A program made the position numbers and the translations under genes. A DNA stretch of 64,000 nucleotides from Heyndrickxia ginsengihumi. GTDB taxonomy: Bacteria; Bacillota; Bacilli; Bacillales; Bacillaceae_C. The DNA is taken from positions 35,348-99,347 of the forward strand of contig NZ_JAAIWK010000011.1 in the NCBI RefSeq assembly GCF_011008565.1. Direction: 5' to 3'. The notes under the pieces are model-generated. The model saw only the letters and a list, made by a program, of their open reading frames with translations, did no database searches and was not told the DNA's origin. This document shows, piece by piece, positions 43,795-52,927 of the stretch; the first letter of the stretch is position 1, and each line of letters starts with the position of its first letter.

Positions 43795-45198
43795 ATGAAT
43801 AAGTCATTTGGTTTAAACATTGTCAATCGCATGGATCGATTGCCTTTTTCATCCATTCACAAAAAAGTTATCATTGCCTTATCCATTGCCTATTTTTTTG
43901 AGTTCTCGGATTTGAATACGTTTTCATATGCTTCTCCTAAATTAGTAAGTGAGTGGCACTTGCCATTAAGTGTGATTGCTACCATTAACTCCAGCGCCTT
44001 TTTCGGTATGTTTTTAGGTGCCTCCCTTGGTGGTTTGCTAGGGGATAAAGTAGGAAGAAAAAAATCAATTATTTTATCACTTATCGGTTTATCAGTTTTC
44101 TCTGCTTTGAATGCGCTTTCTTGGAGCGTGTGGTCACTTATGATTTTCCGCTTTGTTACAGGAATGGCGACTTCATCACTGCTTGTAAATGCTAATACGT
44201 ACATTATCGAATTTTTTCCGAAAGCAACTCGCGGTAAGTATCAAGGGATAGCAGTTGCAATTGGAATAACAGGGATTCCAATTACAGGATGGGTTTCTAG
44301 ATATTTAATTCCTCTTGCTGATTGGGGATGGCGACTTGTATTTGTCTGGGGCGCCTTAGGGATTTTTTCCTTATTTTTAATCGTAAAATTATTTGAACTG
44401 CCGCGCTGGTATGAAATAAAAGGACATACAAGAAAGGCGAAGGAAACAATCGAAAAAATAGAAGCGATAGTAAGAAAGGAAAAAGGATTTCTACGGGAGC
44501 CTGAGTCTGAGAGTTTCAACTATGCTGCTGGAAAGGGAAAGGTCGCAGATATATTCAAAAGGCCATATGTTGGACGCACAATCATTTTGATCAGCGTATG
44601 GATCTTTCAAACGATTGCTTTCTATGGTTTCGGTTCATGGGTTCCAACATTGTTAGTGAAGCAGGGTATTAACCTTGAGGACTCTTTAGTATATAGCACA
44701 TTAATTACGATAGGTGCGCCATTAGGTTCCTTGTTAGGTGCGGCGATTGCAGATCGCTTTGAGAGAAAAGCGAATATCATCTTTTCGTGTTTTTTCATCG
44801 CTGCTTCGGTTATATTATACGGCATTACGTTAAATCCTGTTATGATCGTAGTCTTTGGTTTTCTCATTAATTTTATTGAACGAACATTTTCATCCAATCT
44901 TTATACTTATACATCGGAGCTTTACGGTACAGAAGTGCGCTCTTTCGGGCAAGGGCTGGCGTATGGAATTGGGAGGTTTTCCAATGTACTAGGGCCATTT
45001 TGTATTAGTCTTATTTACACAAGCAGCGGGTATTTAACCGTCTTCATTTTTATCGCCATTTGTTGGATCGCCTCAGGGCTAGTTGTATTCTTTGGGCCAC
45101 GGACATCTAAGAGGAGTTTGGAAGAGATCAATGGGCTGGAGTCTAAAACTGCTAATGCAGAAATGAATGTTCCGAGTGGATCACCACGAAATGTATAA
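43795..45198 (+). CDS. MFS transporter, sugar-porter/metabolite:H+ symporter type
   Basis: A 467-residue 12-helix permease. It shows the loop motif GGLLGDKVGRKKSIILSL between helices 2 and 3, RFVTGMATSSLLVNANTYIIEFFPKATRGKYQG after helix 4, a central charged loop (about 195-245), and GAAIADRFERKANII in the second half. It belongs with transporters of aromatic acids and dicarboxylates/tricarboxylates (AAHS/MHS-like or SP). GGAGGAA precedes ATG. Position first in the PrpF-TcuA-TcuB cluster suggests uptake of tricarballylate, aconitate or a related acid, replacing TcuC. Confidence 0.83.
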   Translation: MNKSFGLNIVNRMDRLPFSSIHKKVIIALSIAYFFEFSDLNTFSYASPKLVSEWHLPLSVIATINSSAFFGMFLGASLGGLLGDKVGRKKSIILSLIGLSVFSALNALSWSVWSLMIFRFVTGMATSSLLVNANTYIIEFFPKATRGKYQGIAVAIGITGIPITGWVSRYLIPLADWGWRLVFVWGALGIFSLFLIVKLFELPRWYEIKGHTRKAKETIEKIEAIVRKEKGFLREPESESFNYAAGKGKVADIFKRPYVGRTIILISVWIFQTIAFYGFGSWVPTLLVKQGINLEDSLVYSTLITIGAPLGSLLGAAIADRFERKANIIFSCFFIAASVILYGITLNPVMIVVFGFLINFIERTFSSNLYTYTSELYGTEVRSFGQGLAYGIGRFSNVLGPFCISLIYTSSGYLTVFIFIAICWIASGLVVFFGPRTSKRSLEEINGLESKTANAEMNVPSGSPRNV

Positions 45199-45248
45199 GC
45201 GGTTGTAATGTTAGTAAATGTCAGCTTAATTAACGGGAGGTTCGTGCA

Positions 45249-46403
45249 ATGTATGATTACGGTCAATTATACAAAATCCCAACTGTCCTTATGAGGGGCG
45301 GAACAAGTAAAGGAATCATCTTAAGGAAATCAGATCTCCCTGCCGATCCAATATTAAGAGATGAATTGATTTTAAGAATTTTTGGAAGTCCAGACAACAC
45401 CCAAATTGATGGTTTAGGCGGAGGGACATCAACGACGAGTAAATTAGCGATTGTAGGTCCGCCAACTCGGGCGAAGGCACATATTGATTATACTTTTGGG
45501 CAAGTCAGTTTAGATAGGCAGGTCATTGATTATCATGTTACTTGCGGGAATTTTGTAACAGCAGTCGGATTATACGCTGCCGAAGAAGGATATGTCCCAT
45601 TAACTGAGCCAATTACTTATGTGAATATTTACAATACAAATATTGAAAAAATGGTTGTCGCTGAAATTCCGGTGAAAGATGGGCAAATTCAGTATGAAGG
45701 TAATTTTTCCATTGATGGCGTTCCTGGTTCATCATCACGTATTATGCTTCATTTTTTAAATGCCGGGGGGACTTTTACAGGAAAAACATTGCCAACGAAT
45801 CATTTAATTGATCACATCAAATTGGATGATGGACGTGAATTTGACGTAAGTATTATAGATTGTGTCAACACACTTGTATTTGTGCGAGCAGAAGATGTTG
45901 GTCAAGAAGGTATTGAGCTGCCGAACGAAGTAAACAGCAATAGTGAATTATTAAATACTCTCGAGGGCATCCGTGTAAAAGCAGGAAAGCTGGTGGGGCT
46001 TATTAAGGAGGATGAAGAAGTTTCCCCTACGACCCATGCATTACCGAAGATTGCGATGGTCACGAACCCGAAGGATTTTAAAACGATCAATGGAAAAGTG
46101 GTTAAGCAGCAAGAAGTGGATATTATTTCACGATATATTACGATGGGTTCTCTTCACAGAGCCCATGCAGTCAGCGGGGCAATGGCGCTCGCAGCTGCAG
46201 CAAAAATAGAAGGAACGATCCCTCATCAACTTATTTCCACCTTTCAAAACGGTATAAAGGTCGGACACCCATCAGGGACACTTCATGTAGATGCAACAGT
46301 AGAAAAAAGAGAGGAAGAATGGAAAATTGTAAGTGTAGCAAACGGCCGGACAGCAAGGAGATTAATGGAAGGATACGCCTATGTGCCTGCTTCCATTTTG
46401 TAA
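45249..46403 (+). CDS. PrpF-family (DUF453) proline-racemase-fold isomerase
   Basis: A 384-residue cytoplasmic isomerase of the PrpF family, which shifts double bonds in unsaturated tricarboxylates (methylaconitate, oxalomesaconate, aconitate). The N-terminal PTVLMRGGTSKGIILRKSDLP with the Lys/Thr site, DGLGGGTSTTSKLAIV, the central Cys of YHVTCGNFVTAVGLYA and SRIMLHFLNAGG follow the family order. The C-terminal half repeats the fold (HRAHAVSGAMALAAAA, GHPSGTL). GGGAGG precedes the ATG. A strong terminator lies after the stop, so the following tcuAB genes likely have another promoter or read-through. In this cluster it may interconvert cis- and trans-aconitate or an isomer of the TcuAB product. 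Confidence 0.85.
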   Translation: MYDYGQLYKIPTVLMRGGTSKGIILRKSDLPADPILRDELILRIFGSPDNTQIDGLGGGTSTTSKLAIVGPPTRAKAHIDYTFGQVSLDRQVIDYHVTCGNFVTAVGLYAAEEGYVPLTEPITYVNIYNTNIEKMVVAEIPVKDGQIQYEGNFSIDGVPGSSSRIMLHFLNAGGTFTGKTLPTNHLIDHIKLDDGREFDVSIIDCVNTLVFVRAEDVGQEGIELPNEVNSNSELLNTLEGIRVKAGKLVGLIKEDEEVSPTTHALPKIAMVTNPKDFKTINGKVVKQQEVDIISRYITMGSLHRAHAVSGAMALAAAAKIEGTIPHQLISTFQNGIKVGHPSGTLHVDATVEKREEEWKIVSVANGRTARRLMEGYAYVPASIL

Positions 46404-46434
46404 GGTCCTAAGTTTTTAACAGGTAGCGATGATT

Positions 46435-46476
46435 CAACTGGAGTGCTGGAAACATGCAGGCACTCCAGTTGTTTTT
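46435..46476 (+). terminator. Strong terminator between prpF-like gene and tcuA
   Basis: CAACTGGAGTGC (46435-46446) pairs perfectly with GCACTCCAGTTG (46460-46471), a 12-bp stem with a 13-base loop, followed by TTTTTAAAA. Confidence 0.88.
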
Positions 46477-46601
46477 AAAAAAAGATGGAAAGATAAAAAT
46501 TTTTGATCGACATTCATAAATGATCAATATTTATTTTATTCAGAGCGGCCAACTATATTGATAGTAGGATGAACATTGTTATCTGGAAGGGGGCCTTATA
46601 T

Positions 46602-47984
46602 ATGGAAACAGATGTTTTAGTTATAGGCGGTGGGAACGCTGCATTAAGTGCTGCGCTCTCAGCCCGTGAACAAGGGGCAGAGGTGCTTATCGTTGAAAGG
46701 GCTCCTAAATTTTATCGGGGTGGGAATAGCAGACATACGCGCGATTTTCGAATTATGCACACTCATGAAAACGAATATATGATTGATACCTACCCAGAAG
46801 AAGAATTTTTAGAGGATTTAACACGTGTCGCTGGGGGTGAAATTAATCAGCATCTCGCGAGATTAATTGTGCGCCAATCCGAACAACTTCCTGAATGGCT
46901 CAGCAGGCAAGGAATTCGCTGGCAGCCAGCATTGTCAGGTACTCTCCATTTGGCGCGGACAAATATATTTCAGCTTGGCGGCGGTAAAGCGATGATGAAT
47001 TCTTATTATCAAAGTGCTCGTGAGAAAGGGATAGAAGTATGGTATGACTCAATGGTTGAAGATCTGACTATTGACGGCGCAGTATTTCAGGCTGCTAAAG
47101 TACGCACAAAAAACGCTCCTACAACAATGGTGAAAGCAAAGACAGTGATTATTGCATCAGGCGGTTTTGAGGCAAATATTGAATGGCACCGCCGTTACTG
47201 GGGGGCGGCAGCTGACAATTTTGTGATTCGCGGCACACCATATAATCAAGGGAATGTTCTTGAAATTCTCCTTCGCAATGGTGTCAGTCAAGTAGGAGAA
47301 CCGAACTCGTTTCATGCGGTTGCTGTTGATGGACGTGCTCCAACATTCGATGGTGGCATTGTTACCCGCCTTGACAGTGTTCCTTTTGGCATTGTTGTCA
47401 ATAAGGATGGTCGGCGATTTTATGATGAAGGGGAGGACTTTTGGCCAAAACGATATGCGATATGGGGTGGTTTAATCGCGAGGCAGCCTGAGCAAGTGGC
47501 ATACTCCATTATTGATCGCAAGGCGCTTGGCAACTTCATGCCTTCAGTATTTGAACCGATCTCAGCAAATACAATTCCAGAGCTGGCCGAAAAAATTGGG
47601 ATTGACGGGAACATATTAGGTGAAACGATAGAAAGCTTTAACAAAGCTGTTCGCCCGGGAAACTTTAATCCGAGTGAATTAGACAACTGTAGAACAGAAG
47701 GGCTGACACCGCAAAAAAGTCATTGGGCTGTCCAAATCGATGATGCACCGTTCTATGCGTATCCATTAAAAACGGGAATTACCTTCACGTATTTGGGAGT
47801 CGAAGTGAATGAACAAGCAAGGATTAAAATGGAGAATGGACAGCTCGCTGATAATATGTTTGCTACTGGTGAAATTGTCGCTGGGAATGTTCTGCGGCGA
47901 GGCTATTTAGCTGGATTTGGGCTTACAATGGGAGCGGTCCTAGGAAGAATAGCGGGGAGGGAAGCTGCAAATGCAATCAAATGA
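46602..47984 (+). CDS. tcuA: FAD-dependent tricarballylate dehydrogenase TcuA
   Basis: A 460-residue flavoprotein that oxidises tricarballylate to cis-aconitate. The N-terminal FAD-binding motif DVLVIGGGNAALSAALSARE is canonical. RGGNSRHTRDFRIMH, FQLGGGKAMMNSYY, IASGGFEANIEW and the C-terminal FAVTGE-type segment MFATGEIVAGNVLRRGYLAGFGLTMG follow. It is of the fumarate-reductase flavoprotein class, and the ferredoxin-type partner is encoded next door. ATG 46602 has GGAAGGGGG upstream; ATG 46569 is in frame but poorly spaced. It overlaps tcuB by 14 bases. Genes named tcuA are also found for similar acids, so aconitate-type substrates remain possible. Confidence 0.9.
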   Translation: METDVLVIGGGNAALSAALSAREQGAEVLIVERAPKFYRGGNSRHTRDFRIMHTHENEYMIDTYPEEEFLEDLTRVAGGEINQHLARLIVRQSEQLPEWLSRQGIRWQPALSGTLHLARTNIFQLGGGKAMMNSYYQSAREKGIEVWYDSMVEDLTIDGAVFQAAKVRTKNAPTTMVKAKTVIIASGGFEANIEWHRRYWGAAADNFVIRGTPYNQGNVLEILLRNGVSQVGEPNSFHAVAVDGRAPTFDGGIVTRLDSVPFGIVVNKDGRRFYDEGEDFWPKRYAIWGGLIARQPEQVAYSIIDRKALGNFMPSVFEPISANTIPELAEKIGIDGNILGETIESFNKAVRPGNFNPSELDNCRTEGLTPQKSHWAVQIDDAPFYAYPLKTGITFTYLGVEVNEQARIKMENGQLADNMFATGEIVAGNVLRRGYLAGFGLTMGAVLGRIAGREAANAIK

Positions 47985-49104
47985 GCTGCTACAAGATGGA
48001 AAACGGCAAATGAAGCTATGTAATGCTTGCCGTTATTGTGAAGGCTATTGTGCTGTTTGGAAGGCAATTGAGTGGCGCCGGGATTTTACGGATCATGACA
48101 TGGCCTATTTAGCAAACCTATGTCACGATTGCAGAGACTGCTATTATGCTTGCCCATTTACGACGCCTCATGAATTTGGCTTAAACCCTCCGAAACTATT
48201 CAGTAGTTTACGAGAGAAAGTGTATCAGCAATATGCTTGGCCAAGTGCGTGGGGAAAGCTCTTAGGTGAAAAACGGCGCGGATTTTGGATCGTCTTGCTG
48301 GTTGGCATTGTATGTTTATTAGCAATTGTTTTTGCAAGCGGTGGGATGAGCGGAATGTTGCAGAAGCATGTCGGAACAGGATCATTCTATAAGATTATTT
48401 CGGAGATCACCTTGATTGTGATCTTTGGCATTTTAGGTCTGTGGATGGTTGGTGGCTGGCTAATAGGTGCATGCCGTTTTTGGCATGATATCAAATCGGC
48501 ACAATCAGAAAAAATTACAGCCAAGGACGTGGCGACTGCTACATCATACGCGTTAAGCTTACGATATCTTGACGGAGAAGGTGCTGGCTGTAAATATCCG
48601 AACGATGCACTTTCAGGTAAAAGACGCTGGCTTCATCATTTTGTTTCTTACGGATTCCTTCTTGACCTTGTTTCAACGGTGCTAGCTGCATTTTATTCGC
48701 ATGTTTTACACGTTCAACCGCCGTATCCATTGTATCATCCTGTAGTCATGCTAGGGGCGCTCGGTGGCATCGGAATTATCATTGGAGTTTCAGGACTACT
48801 CATTCTGAAAGCAAAAAGTGATCATACAGTATCTGATTCTGAAGCTAGTAAATCAGGAACTTTATTCTCGGTTGCGTTGTTAACCGTTGCAGTTACAGGA
48901 ATGGTATTATTAGCAACACGGGAAACAGCCGCAATGGGAATCGTATTGATCATACATTTAGGAAGTGTTGCTGCTTTATTTTTTACCGCTCCTTATTCGA
49001 AATTCGTCCACTTTGTCTACCGATATTTAGCATTAGTCCGGTATGCACAAGAGGAGAGAGTAGCAAATCATGGAACCAATAAGGTGGAGAAAAACATCAA
49101 TTAA
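47971..49104 (+). CDS. tcuB: Tricarballylate utilisation iron-sulfur membrane protein TcuB
   Basis: A 377-residue membrane protein that takes electrons from TcuA to the quinone pool. The N-terminal part has two 4Fe-4S motifs, LCNACRYCEGYCAVW and LCHDCRDCYYACPF. The rest has about six hydrophobic helices (around 100-120, 140-165, 215-235, 258-280, 298-315, 325-345), with His residues suited to haem or quinone sites (RRWLHHFVSYGFLLDL). GGGGAGGGAAG precedes ATG 47971, which lies inside the end of tcuA. It is the last gene of the cluster. Confidence 0.9.
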   Translation: MQSNELLQDGKRQMKLCNACRYCEGYCAVWKAIEWRRDFTDHDMAYLANLCHDCRDCYYACPFTTPHEFGLNPPKLFSSLREKVYQQYAWPSAWGKLLGEKRRGFWIVLLVGIVCLLAIVFASGGMSGMLQKHVGTGSFYKIISEITLIVIFGILGLWMVGGWLIGACRFWHDIKSAQSEKITAKDVATATSYALSLRYLDGEGAGCKYPNDALSGKRRWLHHFVSYGFLLDLVSTVLAAFYSHVLHVQPPYPLYHPVVMLGALGGIGIIIGVSGLLILKAKSDHTVSDSEASKSGTLFSVALLTVAVTGMVLLATRETAAMGIVLIIHLGSVAALFFTAPYSKFVHFVYRYLALVRYAQEERVANHGTNKVEKNIN

Positions 49105-49171
49105 TGACCGTGCTACATTGCATTCTCGCATAAGAGAAAGTATGGGGAAATGCGGTTATTGTATAGATGAT

Positions 49172-49289
49172 GGTGGTTCGCCGAAGCTTACCGCCAGCTT
49201 TCCGCGGGCAATGCGAACCGCTTCTTCGCTGCACTCGCCTGCCTTGCTTTTCCCGCAGGAGTCGAGCGGACGTTTCTCCGGACTGATGA
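49172..49289. repeat. GC-rich dispersed-type element
   Basis: A 118-base stretch, much richer in G+C than its surroundings, with CTTTCCGCGGGCAATGCGAA and CTTTTCCCGCAGGAGTCGAG as internal blocks. Sequences of this style recur in intergenic regions of Bacillaceae genomes; only one copy is in this window, so repeat status rests on that recollection and the base composition shift. No coding potential is supported. Confidence 0.45.
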
Positions 49290-49504
49290 GTAGTCGCTTT
49301 TTCATTTCTTAGTAGCCATTTTTAATATAATGGAAGATATTCTATTCCTTTTTTGAAGGGGTATCCTATTATCGAAACGTATACGGCATATCGCTAGTTT
49401 ACTTGATACGGATTTACAGAAAAAAATCCATGTAAGCGATGTTTATTTTTACTGCTCTGAGCTTAAAAAATTTGGCAAACTGAGATGTTGAGTTGAGCTT
49501 AGGC

Positions 49505-49540
49505 AAAAAACAGGCACCCCCCATTAATTCAATGGGGGGT
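49505..49540 (-). terminator. Terminator of the deoxyribose operon
   Basis: ACCCCCCATT (49516-49525) and AATGGGGGGT (49531-49540) form a perfect 10-bp stem with a 5-base loop. On the minus strand it is followed by GCCTGTTTTTTG. It lies 44 bases beyond the kinase stop codon. Confidence 0.85.
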
Positions 49541-49584
49541 ATCTCCACAAGATTGCCTTACCTTCTTGTATTTTTATAACCCAA

Positions 49585-50523
49585 TTATAAGGAACTAGAG
49601 AGCATATTTCTCTCCTTCAGGAATTGCTTAAGATCTTCTGTTGTTGGATAGGATGATTGGGTGCCGCGTTTTGTAACACTTAAAGCTGCAAAAGCAGTAG
49701 CCATTTTTAAGGCGTTCTCAATCGTGTAATTATGAGTGATGAAATGGGCGAAGCAGCCAATAAAAGCATCTCCGGCACCAGTTGTATCTGTTGCTTGTAC
49801 TTTATGTGCTTTAATATGTTGCACGTGATTTCGTGTCATCCATAGGACTCCCGATTGACCGAGAGTTACAATTACATTTTTTAATCCTTTGTCAACAAGC
49901 ATTTTCGCTGCATGCTGAACTTGTTCTTCTGTTTGTACGGGCAGGCCTGTTAACAATTCAAGTTCAGTTTCATTTGGCATCAAATAATCACATGTTAATA
50001 TTCTATTAAAATCTAAATCTTTTGAAGCAGGGGCAGGGTTTAAAATGACTGGTATTTGATTTTTATAGCCAAATTGAATGGCATAATAAATCGTTTCTAA
50101 TGGAATTTCCAGCTGTAAAACAATTAATGAACATTTTTTTAGTTTAGTTGCTGCTTGATCAATGTCTTCAGGAGATAGATATTGATTTGCTCCTTTTATA
50201 ATAATGATTCTATTTTTCGATTCTTTGTCGACAAAGATAGGGGCAACGCCGCTTGATGATCCAGGGACTTTTTTGACGAATTCGGTATCAATTCCATAAT
50301 GTTCTAAGTTCTTAATCGTTCCATCTCCGAACAGATCGTCACCGACTTTCGTAAGCATCGTGACTTTTGCTCCTAATTTGGCAGCGGCTACTGCTTGATT
50401 AGCCCCTTTGCCACCGCATCCCATCTCAAAATTAGGAGCTTCAACGGTTTCTCCTTCTTTCGGCATTCTCTCAATATAGGAAATGAGATCAACCATATTT
50501 GAGCCAATTACAGCGATATCCAT
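49585..50523 (-). CDS. deoK: Deoxyribokinase-type ribokinase-family kinase
   Basis: A 312-residue PfkB-family sugar kinase. The N-terminal substrate site reads AVIGSNMVDLISYIERMPKEGET, then GCGGKGANQAVAAAKLGA. The anion hole and catalytic base Asp (near residue 252) are in TDTTGAGDAFIGCF. NMVDL rather than the NxDH of ribokinase is a mark I associate with 2-deoxyribose kinases. It lies downstream of deoC, a FucP-type permease and a DUF4432 mutarotase, the same content as the Salmonella deoQKPX plus deoC route, so 2-deoxyribose is converted here to deoxyribose-5-phosphate. Two adjacent ATG codons (50526 and 50523) follow AAAGGAGGG; the second has the better spacing. Confidence 0.82.
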   Translation of the reverse strand: MDIAVIGSNMVDLISYIERMPKEGETVEAPNFEMGCGGKGANQAVAAAKLGAKVTMLTKVGDDLFGDGTIKNLEHYGIDTEFVKKVPGSSSGVAPIFVDKESKNRIIIIKGANQYLSPEDIDQAATKLKKCSLIVLQLEIPLETIYYAIQFGYKNQIPVILNPAPASKDLDFNRILTCDYLMPNETELELLTGLPVQTEEQVQHAAKMLVDKGLKNVIVTLGQSGVLWMTRNHVQHIKAHKVQATDTTGAGDAFIGCFAHFITHNYTIENALKMATAFAALSVTKRGTQSSYPTTEDLKQFLKERNMLSSSL

Positions 50524-50536
50524 CATAATCCCTCCT

Positions 50537-51547
50537 TTATTTTTTCCCAGTTGTCACACGAAATGTTCTTTCTTCACCAGCAGATAAATATATTAAGCTT
50601 CCGGATTCTTTTGCGGCTAAAAATCCTTCTGGAAGACTTGTACCTGGGAGTACAAATGCGGCGACTTGTTGATCTCCATTATAGAGCAGCCAACGGGTTG
50701 CAAATGGAAATTCGGTTGTTGAGAATTCGCTAAAAAAAGTATTCCCTTCAGTAGATGTTATTTCAAACTGTGCTGTTTCTTGATACTGTTCTATATGCTC
50801 GGCGAAAAAGACGATCTCTGGATCATACATTTCTGGTGAATTTAATTGAGAAATCGTTCCGCCATTATTTGCAAGCTCTTTTGTGTAAGTTAACCAAGTT
50901 TCATTTGGTCTAATATGTGCTGGTATTGATTCTCTAATGCGGAATGCATCATCTGGAATATTTTGCTTCATAACTCCCTGTGGAACATAGGCATAGTTCA
51001 GGTGGCACATGTATTGTAAAGGCATTTTAGTACTAGATAGATTTTTGACCTTCATTTCAATATGAATGAATGACTCGCCTGTACTAAGTGTAACAGTGGG
51101 ACGTGCTTCATAATGATGACCAAAGCCTTTTGTGTATTCGTACATTCCACCAAGCTTTATAAAATCAGATGTAATCTCCAACCATGCTTCGTCCATTTCT
51201 GCACAGGCCATTTCTCCATGTAGAATATGGTTATCCTCCGGACTTGGACAGCCATTACTTAGCAGTCCTGAATGAAATGCAAAGCATCCATACGTATCTT
51301 CTATACATGTAGCTTTTTTCGGTTGTTTAAACATGTTTTTCATTTTTAAATTACAATCATCAAAGTGCAGATCCCATATCATTTGTCCATAAAAGGGCAA
51401 TAGAACGACTTTTCCCCGCGAATTTACAATTTCTACCGCTTCAATTTCTGACGGATAGCGAAATAAGGAAACTGTAAATTCATTGTTTTCATAGATTACA
51501 GTACGTTTGTCAGTGAAAAAATATTTTTGTAGTTTTACAATCCCCAT
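50537..51547 (-). CDS. DUF4432 aldose-1-epimerase-family protein, DeoX-like
   Basis: A 336-residue cytoplasmic protein of the galactose-mutarotase superfamily, DUF4432 branch. Family-like blocks are GKVVLLPFYGQMIWDLHFDD, YGCFAFHSGLLSNGCPSPEDNH, HGEMACAEMDEAWLEI, GFGHHYEARPTVTL and MCHLNYAYVPQGV, with His and Glu residues where mutarotases have theirs. ATG 51547 is preferred over GTG 51556 on spacing from AAGGGCG. It is in a five-gene operon with deoC and a deoxyribokinase, matching DeoX of enteric deoxyribose operons; a mutarotase for deoxyribose is the reasonable role. A broken relative lies at 26282. Confidence 0.8.
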   Translation of the reverse strand: MGIVKLQKYFFTDKRTVIYENNEFTVSLFRYPSEIEAVEIVNSRGKVVLLPFYGQMIWDLHFDDCNLKMKNMFKQPKKATCIEDTYGCFAFHSGLLSNGCPSPEDNHILHGEMACAEMDEAWLEITSDFIKLGGMYEYTKGFGHHYEARPTVTLSTGESFIHIEMKVKNLSSTKMPLQYMCHLNYAYVPQGVMKQNIPDDAFRIRESIPAHIRPNETWLTYTKELANNGGTISQLNSPEMYDPEIVFFAEHIEQYQETAQFEITSTEGNTFFSEFSTTEFPFATRWLLYNGDQQVAAFVLPGTSLPEGFLAAKESGSLIYLSAGEERTFRVTTGKK

Positions 51548-51563
51548 TGTTAGCACGCCCTTT

Positions 51564-52913
51564 CTATAATTTTGCAGGTGCTTCTTTAACGCTATCTATT
51601 TTCTTAACCGTTTTGCTATTTCTTATTTCGAGATAGAAATAGATACTGACATAAATAAAGCAAATCATTGGTACGATGAAGGAAAGACGCATTGACCCGA
51701 GTAAATCGGAGACATATCCTTGAACGGCTGGAATGATAGCGCCTCCAATAATTGCCATGACGAGAATGGCGCCAGCTGTTTCTACGTATTTTTTATCCTT
51801 CACAACTTCAAGTGTATGGGCATAAATGGTCGCCCAACATGGACCGAACATGACACTGACTGCGATGGCTGCATAGACGGCAGTCATATTCGGAACAAGG
51901 ACAATATACAGAAGAAGGAGTGAACCGATTACTGAGTATGATAAAAGAACTTTATTCGGTGAAAAACGTGATATTAAGAAATTAGCAATAAATTTACCGA
52001 CAAAGAAGGCGATATAACTATATACCATAAAGGTAGAGGCAGAGCGTTCATTGATGTTATGGTTCAATTCAAGTGCCAAGCGGATCGTGAATGACCAAAC
52101 TGTTACTTGCATTCCGACATAAATGAACTGTGCGACAATTCCTTTCTTAAAACGGCTATTATGAGCGAGATACTTTAACGTTTCCAATATTCCTGCTTTT
52201 TCAGTAGACTCTTTTACAGAGCTATTTGATTTACAAGCAGGAAATTTTGTCATGATAAAAAGAATTAATACGGCGATTAGAACGAAAATCATAAAACGAT
52301 ATGGAGAAAGTGTGTGCTGAAGCATTTTAATGCCAAATGCATGTGCTTCTGCTGCCGGCATTTTTTCCATTTGTTTGCTTAAGCTTTCACCGTTCCCGAA
52401 TATTAAGTATTTTCCGAGGAGGATACCTAATATACAGCCTAGCGGATAGAAGGTTTGGCTCACATTTAAACGCAATGTTGCATATTTACTTGAGCCTAAC
52501 ATAGAACTGTATGTGTTGGCAGATGTTTCAAGAAAACTCAATCCAATTGCAATCGCAAAAAGGGCAACTAAGAACATCGTATACGTTGCCATATGGGAAG
52601 CTGGAAAGAAGAGTGAACAACCAAGGATGTAAAAAATTAAACCAGTCATAATAGCGATTTTGTAACTGCTTTTCTTGATCACTAGTGAGGCAGGAATTGC
52701 AATTAAAAAATATCCTCCATAAAATGCACTTTGTACGAGAGCGCTTGCAAAATCACTTAAAGAAAAAACACTTTTAAACTGTGTGATTAAAATATCATTT
52801 AAACTCGCTGCTGCACCCCAAAGTGGAAATAGGAAAGAAACTAAAATGTATTGAATATATGGAGTTCGACTTAAATACCCATCCGACATTTGTTCTATTG
52901 GTTTTCTTGACAT
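51564..52913 (-). CDS. deoP: FucP-family sugar:H+ symporter, probably deoxyribose permease
   Basis: A 449-residue 12-helix MFS protein of the fucose permease (FHS) branch. Marks are YILVSFLFPLWGAAASLNDILITQFKSVF in helix 1, QSAFYGGYFLIAIPASLVIKK, FLETSANTYSSMLG and the central loop with LGKYLIFGNGESLSKQMEKM. FHS proteins carry fucose, glucose or deoxyribose with protons. GGGGAGGC precedes ATG 52913. Position between deoC and the mutarotase and kinase genes makes 2-deoxy-D-ribose the likely cargo, as for Salmonella DeoP. Confidence 0.82.
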   Translation of the reverse strand: MSRKPIEQMSDGYLSRTPYIQYILVSFLFPLWGAAASLNDILITQFKSVFSLSDFASALVQSAFYGGYFLIAIPASLVIKKSSYKIAIMTGLIFYILGCSLFFPASHMATYTMFLVALFAIAIGLSFLETSANTYSSMLGSSKYATLRLNVSQTFYPLGCILGILLGKYLIFGNGESLSKQMEKMPAAEAHAFGIKMLQHTLSPYRFMIFVLIAVLILFIMTKFPACKSNSSVKESTEKAGILETLKYLAHNSRFKKGIVAQFIYVGMQVTVWSFTIRLALELNHNINERSASTFMVYSYIAFFVGKFIANFLISRFSPNKVLLSYSVIGSLLLLYIVLVPNMTAVYAAIAVSVMFGPCWATIYAHTLEVVKDKKYVETAGAILVMAIIGGAIIPAVQGYVSDLLGSMRLSFIVPMICFIYVSIYFYLEIRNSKTVKKIDSVKEAPAKL

Positions 52914-52927
52914 CAGTAGGCCTCCCC

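Larger units (their letters stand above)
49105..49584. other. Intergenic region after tcuB
   Basis: About 480 bases without a gene. The first third includes a GC-rich repeat-like block (49172-49289) and the last part a terminator for the minus-strand deoxyribose operon. Between them, 49300-49500, nothing recognisable is seen. Confidence 0.5.
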
